From positions 1-12,338 of the forward strand of contig ONEU01000173.1 in NCBI GenBank assembly GCA_900316925.1: a stretch of DNA of 12,338 nt, given 5' to 3'. Positions within the stretch are counted from its first letter, which is position 1, and each line of letters starts with the position of its first letter. Below the pieces are notes generated by a model that worked only from the letters and a program-made list of their open reading frames with translations, searched no databases and was not told the DNA's origin. Positions 1 through 8,800 of the stretch are shown here, piece after piece. The translations under genes and the position numbers were made by a program. This DNA comes from an uncultured Eubacteriales bacterium (GTDB taxonomy: Bacteria > Bacillota > Clostridia > Oscillospirales > Acutalibacteraceae).

Positions 1-136
1 CGATGAGAAGTTAGTGTTTATCGGTTGCTGCAGGGTTTCCCCCTCAGCGAATTTTGGAAAGGGGTTCGGGGAAAAGCTTTTTTTCGCCAGAAAAAGGGTT
101 TCCCCGGGAAGTGGCAGGTCAAAAATGATTTCCGTG
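1..136 (+). repeat. Left copy of ~136-bp inverted repeat
   Basis: This stretch is the reverse complement of 10034-10169 with about ten substitutions and one 1-base indel (a T-run of 7 versus 6 near 78-84), about 92% identical. The longest shared block (43-75) is identical in both. It contains an internal hairpin: GGGGAAAAGCTTTTT (68-82) pairs with AAAAAGGGTTTCCCC (91-105), 13 of 15 pairs, 8-nt loop. Similarity stops near 136, just before the promoter of the STAND gene. The window starts at base 1, so the repeat may continue to the left. No transposase is linked to it. It could be a transposon-like end, a MITE-like element, or an intergenic repeat family that happens to occur on both sides; the third, diverged copy at 10229-10333 favours a repeat family. 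Confidence 0.9.
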
Positions 137-154
137 CTTTGCACCTCCACGGGG

Positions 155-183
155 TTGAAAAAAAATGTACAATATGATATGAT
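155..183 (+). promoter_or_regulatory. Extended -10 promoter of the STAND-protease operon
   Basis: TTGAAA (155-160) is separated by exactly 17 bases from TATGAT (178-183), and the -10 is preceded by TG-A (175-177), an extended -10. The predicted transcription start is near 190, leaving a ~39-nt leader. A 7-bp dyad, AATATGA (171-177) and TCATATT (201-207), brackets the -10 and start region and could be an operator, although it is short enough to be chance. The promoter lies just inside the left inverted repeat. Confidence 0.72.
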
Positions 184-228
184 TATAGTCGGATTTTCTG
201 TCATATTACCTGATTCGGAGGTGGTAAC

Positions 229-3200
229 ATGAAGAATATTGTTGTTTATAGTGCCTTCAAAGATATGAGCTTTGAAAGGGATGCCTTTGCTCATCAGATA
301 GCGGATCTGTTGAATGAAGAAGCAGCAAAGCATGAGGATGAGGTGAGCTTTTCGCAGAAGTGCTGCGGCCAGGATGACTCGGCGGATACCTTTGCACGCA
401 ATTTGCAGGTATTAAGGGACAGTATGAATGAAAACAATCAACAAGATCTTCCTGTCGTGGTGCTGCTGGGAGAGTGCGGCGACAAGGTGTCGAAGGATGA
501 CAGGGATGCGTTTCTGATGGGTCTTGCCAAACTGAAGAATACCATGAGGATCTCCCGGAACGTGCTGTTCTACTATCGGGAGGTGGAATGGGAGGATACC
601 GAAGAAGGGGAGACTCTTGAATATCAGTATCATCAGTTCAAAAGAAAGCTGTTGGTACGTTCAGGCGGCAGGATGCGGTTCTATCAGATGGAACGTCAGG
701 GAAAAGCAGCCGTTCCGCAATCAATGGACTCATTTTGTGAAGATGTGAAGAATGATCTGCTGCAGCTTCTCCGGAAGGACTGGCGGAGAAGTGATGTGAA
801 CCGTGAACTGGAGCAAGAGCTTCCTATCCATCAGGATTATTATGTTCAGCAGGCTCAACGGTTTCTGGTCAGAGAAGCACTGGCGGAGACGTATGTGCAG
901 GCTGCACAGAAACATCGTGTGACGATTATCAAGGGTGAGAACGGCTCCGGAAAAAGTACCCTGATGGGAAGGCTTGCCGAGATGATGAAACAGCAAGGCT
1001 GGGATGTTCTTCCGATAGAGTGCGGGCTGACGGAGCACACGACGACCGCTGCAGGCCTGATCCGTCTCATTACACATTATCTCGAACGTGAAATGGAACT
1101 GATACCCCCTGAGGATGGTTCGGAAAAATGGGATTTCAGACGGTTCCGGCGGATGAATGATCTGTGCTATCATTACATTCACCTCGGACGGAAGCTGTGT
1201 ATTATGATTGATGCGGTCGATCAGCTGAGAGCCGATGAGGTACTGCGCAGACTGCTGTTTATCCCTGAGACGCTATCAGGGAATCTTCATGTGATGATGA
1301 CCTGCACCCCGGAAACGGAGACACTCTCGTATAGCTGTATCCAGCTGCCGCCGATCTGTCAGGTGGAGAAGCACACCCTGCTGGAGGAAATGTTCCGAAA
1401 GCTGCACAGGGAGCTTTCCCGGGATGTGGAACAGGCGATCATCGCCAAGCAATGCTCGGATCATCCCATGTACCTGCTGCTGATGGCACATTCCCTTGAT
1501 CTGTTGGTGAAAAAGGAGCTTGCTGAGCAGGAGAATGTGTCTGATGACACCCTGCTTCTTCACCAGCTCAGGAAGGTGGAAAAATGTCCGGACGCATTGG
1601 AGGACATGATGGTGCAGTATCTGTCAGAAGTGACGGATGTTCTTGATGACGACTGGATTGAAAGAGCCGGTCAGTTTATGGCTGCGTCCCGTTTTGGACT
1701 AAGACGTGAAGCTCTGGAAAAGCTGACAGGCAGGTCATGGATGGAGCTGTCGTTCCTCGGCGGGATCAATGAGATTGACGATCTTTTTGCCGTGCGTGCG
1801 GACGGAAGTTATGCTTTCCGCCACCGCAGTATTGACAGAGGTTTTTTGAAGCTGTGTCACGATCCTGCCGGGATCCACGCAGAACTCCTTGCCTTTCTGA
1901 AACAGCAGGAAGATTCTCATGCCGGCACGAGGTTCTATCATGCGATCAACTGCTTCGATCTGGATTATATCACTGAAAGCCTGATGTCCCGCCGTGAAGA
2001 GGATGAGCTTGCATTGGCGGAGGAACTGTATGAAGCCGCTCAGGAGGATGACGGCAGATTGCTGCAGGAGCTGTTCGGTTTTGAACGCCTCAGGCGCTGT
2101 CGTGACGAAAACACAGACAGGCTGCTGTGTTTGGTACGGTTCTTCAATGGGATGCTGTACCGCTATTTTATGGAAAACGGAATCGAATCCGAACAGACGT
2201 TTTCAGCCATGGAGCGCATACTGTCCGTCTCGCTTGGCATGATCTGGGAGAGGGTACAGACCTCGCGGGATCAGCGGGAAGAGGAACTGCTGCTGCGTCA
2301 GTATGCCAATTTAGGGGAGCTGTATTACCAGCGGGCAAGGCTGACAAAGAATCAGAAGTATTATGTGAACAGTATGGAAATGTTCCATGCACGAAAGATG
2401 CAGGATCCGCATTGGGTGGAAGTTCTGGCGGAAGACTATGCCCTGATGGAGGAATACCTTGGGGATGCCGAAAGAACATTGATCCTGAAAAGGCTCATCC
2501 GGATCAAGCTGGAACTTGGCTATCGGGATAGCAGTTATTTGGAGGATATACTTACTCTGGAGGAGCTTCTGCAAAGTGAAAGCTTCTGGGAAAAAAAGGC
2601 GGAAGAGGAGTTCTTCTATGAGAGAGAATGGAATATCAGGACGATTGAGTGGAAGAAGAATACTGCGGCAACCGAAGAATTATTAGCGCTGGTGTATCAG
2701 CGGGCAGCGAAGGACTTGGCGGATACGTCCGGAAAGAGCAAAATCAACCCGGAAAAAGCGTACCGTGAGCATCTCCGGTCAGCAATGCTCAAGCGCAGTG
2801 AAGCGGCATGGGACACGGATGACCGTGAGAACCTGGTGGTGCTTGCGGAGCTGTACGGACAGGCGGCACAGTATCGTGCACAGCTTGATATTTATCTTCA
2901 GCTGCTGCGGTCATACGGCAGGACGCCGCTGCTGATTGCCGAGACGTTCCGGACGTATGAGAGATTAGCACTGAAAGAGCCTGGTGTAAAACTGAATTAT
3001 GAGCAGATACAATTCCTGGAGACATACGGCAACTGCTTACCCGTGAAGGAAAAGGGGCTGCTGACAACAAGAGCCAGACTGATGAGCAGGATGGTGTCGA
3101 AGCTGATTCGCAGTTCCAAAGAAGAACAGCAGAAATACGGAGATCTGCAGGAGCTGTCAGCAAAAGCCCGTGCTGCCATCCGGGAGGCACATGAGAAAGA

Positions 3201-5814
3201 AAAGATGTCCTATCCGTCGGAGTATAAAACCATTGTCATATTTGAATTAAAGCAGGCCTTGGCATTGGGGGAGGAAGAGTATCTGAGTCAGGTACTGCAG
3301 GACCTGAAGGAATTGATGCGGCAGTATTCGCTGGAACTGGGACGCGGGATAGACGATGCTATGCTCAAGGAAGCTGCCGGTCTGTATCAGTCATCGGAGC
3401 AAGCGCTTCTGTTCAGCAGCGATCCGGAGCTGCGGGAACAGGCAGCGGATCTTTTCCGGGAGTATTTCCACTATAGTATGCTGCGCTTTGAGAGAACATC
3501 GAATGAGCAGGTGAAGTGCGATCTGTTAGAGGAAATGATGGATATGACTTACCAATTGGCTGAGGTCTTTCCGTCAAAGGCAGAGCCGTATGGTGATAGT
3601 CTGTGCACTCTGATGAAAGTCAGCATGACAGAATTGGGTGCGGGATATGAGAGCCTGTTTCGTGAAAACGCCCTGCTCCAGCTGAGGACAGGGTCGGAGA
3701 AAAAGAAACCGAAATACGAGGCATTTCTGAAAGAATACCTTCGCAAAAGGGAAATGAAGGTTCGTCAGCAGTCCGACAAGGACAGCGGAACATCACTGAA
3801 GAGCAAATGGAGTGATGAGCTTGGAGAGATGTATTTCCATCTCGGCAAGATCCATGAAAGCGACGGCACTCCGGAAGGCAGGCTCATGGCGGAGCGCTGT
3901 TATGAGTTATCGGTTGGTTATTGGAAAAAAACGGATGTCCGAAAGAATCAGGAGCTGTATCCCATGATCAGACTTGCTGGACTGTATCTGCAGTATCCGG
4001 GTGAACTGTACAGACAGCAGTCGCTGAAGCTGTGCATCGAGGCAACAGAGCTCTGGATCAGCAGGTTCCAGCGTGCCGTGACAGAGGCGATCACTTCCAC
4101 TGATGCGGTGTATGATCTCGATGACTGCTTCCGCGTCAGTAATATCCTCAAGGAACTGATACCGCTTATCAAGAGTTACTGTTCAGAAGAAACCTGCCGT
4201 GAACCGCTCATGGAGCACCTGCTGCCGGATAAAGTGATGTATATGATCTATCATGTAGGGTTGGTACGTTCCTTTTCCTATCCCGTTTACGAGGATCAGT
4301 ACCGTGAGGATTATTTCCCGTTCTGGGAGAAGCTGTATGAAGAGGGAAAGGGCATAGACCGGTACCTGCCGGAGGCGGATACCCAGGAAGAGCTCTGTCA
4401 TCTGATGACGCTGCTGTTTCAGGCTTCGGAGTTTTACAGAGAGATGAAGGCACAGCGTCAGACGGAACTGGCAATGCAGCGGTACGATCAGATCTGCCGG
4501 AAGCTAAGGACACGGTATGAGCTGGTTCCCTCCGTGATGATGGTGAAGTGTTACCTGCGGTCCGGTGATGTGATGATGGAGAAGGATCTGGTCAACCAGG
4601 CGGTGGAGCATTATGGTGATGCACTGCAGATTGCGGGAAGCGAGATCCGGAGAGACAAAGTCCCGCAGGATGAGAGAATCTGGTACCTGAGCCTGTATCT
4701 GATACTGAGTGAAAAGCTGCTGACGCTGCATCATCAGCAGCGGATCAATCTGACGGAATGCATCGGACAGACACAGGAGGGTCAGATTGCCTTTACGGAG
4801 AAGTGTTTTCAATGGCTGGTGGAAGCCATGAAGGACCACAACCGCTGTGTACAGACGGATTGCAAAGAGCAGCTGTATGCGTATCGGTCAATGGCCCGGA
4901 TACACTGGCGACTGTGCGGTGAAAAAGGGAACAGGGCCGCAATGGATGACTGCCGTCAGATCTATAAACTTGTGATTGGCTGCTGTGAAGCGGTGCGGCA
5001 GGAAGCCGGAAAAGACTGGACAAACGAGCATCCTGCACACCAGAGGAGCAGATACTGCGTCAACTATATGCTGAAATTTATCCATCAGGTGAAGGAAGAG
5101 CTTTTTGCAGACGATCCAAAGCGGAACCTGGAACTTTGTGAGCTGGTGCTGGAACTGGATCAGAAAAAGGTTGACTATGAAGAAAAGATCGGTGAGGGCT
5201 ATTATTCAAAGGACAATATGGAACAGTATCCCATCACCCTGACGAACCTGCGTGAGGCGGCAGGTGCGTACACCAGGCTGTATCCCCAAAAGGAAAATCC
5301 CTATCTGCGTACCTTTCTTTCCGAGATGAGGATACTCCACCAACCGGGTTGGATGCTGGAAGCGGCACAGCTGCTGATCGAGACGAATCAAAGGCACAAC
5401 CGGGAAAAAGCGGTTGCATTTTGCCTGCGCGTCCGGGCAACGGATCTTTACGGTACCAGACACATCAATACGGTGCTCTCGGAATGCAGCATTCTGGCTG
5501 CCATGTATCTGAAGCTTTCCGGACAGGAAGATACCTATACGGAGGATGTAAACACCTTCCTGCTGCGGTACATAGATTTTGCGCACCGTGTTCCCAGAAA
5601 TAGGAGGACCATCAAGGGACTGCCGGGGTTCCGTCAGATCGTTGGGGTATTCCGGGATCTGGTGGAAGAAAAGAGGATCGGAAGCCGACTGACAAGGGTC
5701 ATCGGTGACTCCCTGCAGGAGTTGCTGCTGTGTCAGGGGAATGCCGCTGACAAAACTGCAAGGGAGATTCTGACAGAGATGAGAAATAAACAGAATGAGG
5801 TGGAAGAAACATGA
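229..5814 (+). CDS. DUF4062-like / STAND NTPase / TPR-like giant protein
   Basis: Predicted cytoplasmic signal-transduction NTPase of 1861 aa. The N-terminus (about 4-170) has the DUF4062 signature (YSAFKDMSFERDAF, then VVVLLGECG near 76-84), a TIR-like-fold domain known at the front of STAND proteins such as NPHP3/TEP1 relatives. A STAND NTPase follows: Walker A GENGSGKST at 236-244, Walker B-like CIMIDAVDQL at 324-333, sensor-type VMMTCTPE at 355-362, then a winged-helix-like segment (about 473-545) ending in the characteristic FRHRSIDRGFL. The remaining ~1300 residues are helical and rich in Tyr, Leu and Glu. TPR-like helix pairs are seen near 697-719, 871-897, 1191-1235 and 1451-1470. No signal peptide or membrane segment is seen. 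The start is well set: GGAGGTGG at 217-224, 7 nt before ATG. The reading frame is intact over 5.6 kb, which argues for selection. By analogy with antiviral STANDs, the C-terminal superhelix would be the sensor and ATP-driven oligomerisation the switch. The ligand is unknown. Confidence 0.88.
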   Translation: MKNIVVYSAFKDMSFERDAFAHQIADLLNEEAAKHEDEVSFSQKCCGQDDSADTFARNLQVLRDSMNENNQQDLPVVVLLGECGDKVSKDDRDAFLMGLAKLKNTMRISRNVLFYYREVEWEDTEEGETLEYQYHQFKRKLLVRSGGRMRFYQMERQGKAAVPQSMDSFCEDVKNDLLQLLRKDWRRSDVNRELEQELPIHQDYYVQQAQRFLVREALAETYVQAAQKHRVTIIKGENGSGKSTLMGRLAEMMKQQGWDVLPIECGLTEHTTTAAGLIRLITHYLEREMELIPPEDGSEKWDFRRFRRMNDLCYHYIHLGRKLCIMIDAVDQLRADEVLRRLLFIPETLSGNLHVMMTCTPETETLSYSCIQLPPICQVEKHTLLEEMFRKLHRELSRDVEQAIIAKQCSDHPMYLLLMAHSLDLLVKKELAEQENVSDDTLLLHQLRKVEKCPDALEDMMVQYLSEVTDVLDDDWIERAGQFMAASRFGLRREALEKLTGRSWMELSFLGGINEIDDLFAVRADGSYAFRHRSIDRGFLKLCHDPAGIHAELLAFLKQQEDSHAGTRFYHAINCFDLDYITESLMSRREEDELALAEELYEAAQEDDGRLLQELFGFERLRRCRDENTDRLLCLVRFFNGMLYRYFMENGIESEQTFSAMERILSVSLGMIWERVQTSRDQREEELLLRQYANLGELYYQRARLTKNQKYYVNSMEMFHARKMQDPHWVEVLAEDYALMEEYLGDAERTLILKRLIRIKLELGYRDSSYLEDILTLEELLQSESFWEKKAEEEFFYEREWNIRTIEWKKNTAATEELLALVYQRAAKDLADTSGKSKINPEKAYREHLRSAMLKRSEAAWDTDDRENLVVLAELYGQAAQYRAQLDIYLQLLRSYGRTPLLIAETFRTYERLALKEPGVKLNYEQIQFLETYGNCLPVKEKGLLTTRARLMSRMVSKLIRSSKEEQQKYGDLQELSAKARAAIREAHEKEKMSYPSEYKTIVIFELKQALALGEEEYLSQVLQDLKELMRQYSLELGRGIDDAMLKEAAGLYQSSEQALLFSSDPELREQAADLFREYFHYSMLRFERTSNEQVKCDLLEEMMDMTYQLAEVFPSKAEPYGDSLCTLMKVSMTELGAGYESLFRENALLQLRTGSEKKKPKYEAFLKEYLRKREMKVRQQSDKDSGTSLKSKWSDELGEMYFHLGKIHESDGTPEGRLMAERCYELSVGYWKKTDVRKNQELYPMIRLAGLYLQYPGELYRQQSLKLCIEATELWISRFQRAVTEAITSTDAVYDLDDCFRVSNILKELIPLIKSYCSEETCREPLMEHLLPDKVMYMIYHVGLVRSFSYPVYEDQYREDYFPFWEKLYEEGKGIDRYLPEADTQEELCHLMTLLFQASEFYREMKAQRQTELAMQRYDQICRKLRTRYELVPSVMMVKCYLRSGDVMMEKDLVNQAVEHYGDALQIAGSEIRRDKVPQDERIWYLSLYLILSEKLLTLHHQQRINLTECIGQTQEGQIAFTEKCFQWLVEAMKDHNRCVQTDCKEQLYAYRSMARIHWRLCGEKGNRAAMDDCRQIYKLVIGCCEAVRQEAGKDWTNEHPAHQRSRYCVNYMLKFIHQVKEELFADDPKRNLELCELVLELDQKKVDYEEKIGEGYYSKDNMEQYPITLTNLREAAGAYTRLYPQKENPYLRTFLSEMRILHQPGWMLEAAQLLIETNQRHNREKAVAFCLRVRATDLYGTRHINTVLSECSILAAMYLKLSGQEDTYTEDVNTFLLRYIDFAHRVPRNRRTIKGLPGFRQIVGVFRDLVEEKRIGSRLTRVIGDSLQELLLCQGNAADKTAREILTEMRNKQNEVEET
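5797..5814 (+). promoter_or_regulatory. RBS and ATGA start/stop overlap coupling the two genes
   Basis: GAGGTGG (5797-5803) lies 7 nt before ATG 5811, inside the end of the STAND gene. The TGA stop of that gene (5812-5814) overlaps the ATG by the ATGA arrangement. This normally means one mRNA and coupled translation, so the two proteins are probably made together. Confidence 0.85.
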
Positions 5815-8800
5815 ACAGTCAGATAATCTATAGTGTTGAAACGACCATTCTGCTGCGGATCGTTGAGAAGCGTTATCACGCGGATTGTCAGCATCTGACA
5901 AGAGAGAAAATCGTGGCAGCGGCACTCCTGGTCTGCTTGCGTGATGACGACAGGTACCGATCTTTCTTTGCGCAGGAACTGGGAAATGACAGGAGTGTGG
6001 CCTTTCTCACCGAAGAGCTGCCTATTGTCTATCGGTATTTCGGAGAGGACAGAAATTATCTTTTCGACTGTCTCAGCCGGTTGGAAGAGTATATCGCCGA
6101 CCATCCGGAGGATCCGTCCTATTATGCGCTCGAACAGAAGGCGTTTGAGGAAGGGAAGAAAAACGACTGGATCACGCTGCATATCTCCTCTCTTCTGGAG
6201 AATCTTTTCCGTGAGCCGACACCGTTCCTTGAAAGCCTGAAAAAACCGGTCAACGAGGAGGAGGCTGTCCGGGAGGAAACAGAAGCTGTTGAAGAGGACG
6301 ATGAGCTTGCAGACGAAATGCTGTCCACCCAGGAGCTGCTCAATGCCTCTGATGACCCGAAGATCAGAAGCAACAAGAATTCTTTCAGAGCCCTGGTGAA
6401 GAAAACCATCTCTCTCAGACGGAAGCTGCAGAAACTGATGTCCGGTCAGGAGAATGCAATCCAGACGTTCGTGACAGGCTTCTATCATGCCGGAACGCTG
6501 AAACTGATGGGGGTACAGAACAGTCATCCGGCGGCGGTGTATCTCTTTGCAGGACCTCCCGGTGTCGGAAAAACCTTCTTCTCCGAAACCGTTGCCGGCT
6601 ATCTTGATCTGCCGTTCTGCCGTTTCGATATGAGTGAATATGCCGACAAGGAAGCCCACATGACGTTCATCGGCTCCAATCAGGTTTATCGCGGCAGCGC
6701 GGAGGGTACGCTGACAGGCTTTGTAAAAAAGCATGAAGACGGCGCCGTGGTACTGCTCGACGAGATTGAAAAAGCCCATCCCGTAATCATCCGTCTGCTG
6801 CTGCAGCTTCTGGATGCCGGCAGGCTGCGTGACGTTTTCCTGGATGAGGAGATCGACTTCTCTAAAGTTATCATCATTATGACCACCAATGCCGGAAAGC
6901 AATTATATGAGAATCATCCCTCCGGCAACTTTTCCATGATTCCGCCGAATGTGGTTCTTGATGCGATCGTAAAGGAGAAGAATCCCCTGACTAATGCGCC
7001 GTTCTTTCCGGCTGCTATCAGTTCCCGTCTGAGTGCGGGGAACGTAGTGATGTTCAATCGTCTTTCGGTGGCGGCATTGAAAGCGATTGCCCGCAATGAA
7101 TACCTCGGGTATGTACAGAGCTACCGCAAGATGGGGCTGGACGTCCAGATCGACAAATACCTGTATGCGGCGCTGCTGTTCTCCAAGGGAAAGAATGTGG
7201 ATGCCCGGAATATCAAGGGTGGTGCGGGAAGCTTTCTGAGCAGTTCCCTGTATGACCTGTCCCGATTGCTGGAGTCCAATCAGCCGGGACCGACCATCAA
7301 TGATATTGACACGGTCCGTATTCACCTGGCGATTCCGGAGGATGACCCACCGATCAAAGAACTGTTTGTTTCTCCAAATCCTTTCGAGGTAATGGTTGTT
7401 GCTGACAGCCCCGTGATGCAGGCAATTCAGAACGAGGCAGCTAATTGTCGTTTCTATCAGGTCACCACGCCGGAGGAGGCATCCGAGGTACTGAGCAGGC
7501 ATGATATCTCGCTTGCTATGGTTGATCCGCTGATGGGAACGGATGCGGATAAACGGGAGCTGATGTCGTCTTCTGTCTCTCTGCTGCACCGGATCGCGGA
7601 GGATTATCCTGCAATTCCTGTCTATGTGGTGCAGTCCCGGAAAAGGATGTACAACAATGAGGAGAGGGCTTCCTTCGTGAAAGAAGGCGTGAGGGATTTC
7701 CTGACGCTGGATGATCCCCGTCAGCCGTTTTCAGCCAGACTGTCAGAGATCTGCGAGGACATTCATTGTGAGAATCAGATCATCCGTCTGGGAAGCTCCT
7801 GTAAGGTGCTGACATATAAGACCTGTGAACTGTTGACGGATCCGAAGACGGCTGAAATCAGGCTGTTTGATTTTAAACTGGTCACCGCCATGGAAGCAGA
7901 GGATACAGACAGTGTTGTTTCCGAACTGTCACGGCCTGACATCACGTTCCATGATGTTATCGGCGCGGAGGATGCGAAGAAGGAACTGCGATTTTTCATT
8001 GATTATCTGAAAGACCCCCGGAAATATGCAGGTTCAGGTCTGCATTCACCCAAGGGAGTTCTGCTCTACGGTCCTCCCGGTACGGGTAAGACGATGCTTG
8101 CCAAGGCAATGGCAGGAGAAGCCAATGTGACCTTCCTGTCCAGTGAGGGAAACCGTTTTGTCAGAAAGTATGTCGGCGAAGGGGCAGAGGAGTTGCATAA
8201 ATTATTTGCTACCGCCCGGAAATATGCCCCCTCCATTATCTTTATTGATGAGATTGATTCTATCGGTGCGGACAGAAACAGCTCGTCAGAGAAAAACAGC
8301 AGTGCTGATGTGCTCACGGCAATGCTGACAGAAATGGATGGCTTTCATAACGATATTTCCAGGCCGGTCTTTGTCCTGGCGGCTACCAATTATTCCGTGG
8401 ACCGCGGAACAAAAATTCTTGATCCGGCATTGACCCGCAGATTTGACAGAACCATCTTTGTGGATCTGCCAAAGAAGTCCGATCGGTTGAACTATCTGAA
8501 TCTGAAACTGTCCGATCCTGTTTTTGAAGTGACTGCCCCCATGCGTCAGAACCTGGCGCAGCGCTCCATCGGCATGAGTCTTGCCCAATTGGAGCAGGTG
8601 ATAGAGCTTTCACTGCGAATGGCGGTACGCGAGGGAAAGATGAAGGTAACAGACAGTATCCTGGATGAATCCCTGGAGCTGTTCTGCAACGGTGAGAAAA
8701 AGAAATGGAATGAAGCATCCATGCGCCGGGTAGCGGTACATGAATCAGGCCATCTTCTGATGAATCTTCTGGGCGGCGGCCGGCCTGCTTATGTGACGAT

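Noticed and set aside
14..232. 72-codon open frame on the + strand upstream of the STAND gene
   Set aside because: It is a read-through of the left repeat copy and the promoter, has no ribosome binding site, and overlaps the STAND start. The protein-like look comes from the repeat.
5206..5925. 239-codon minus-strand frame across the STAND-protease junction
   Set aside because: Shadow of the two sense genes, low-complexity and without motifs.
5733..6902. 389-codon minus-strand frame opposite the protease gene
   Set aside because: Its length is a by-product of the codon bias of the sense gene. It has no recognisable domain, no clear ribosome binding site, and lies entirely antisense to well-supported coding sequence.
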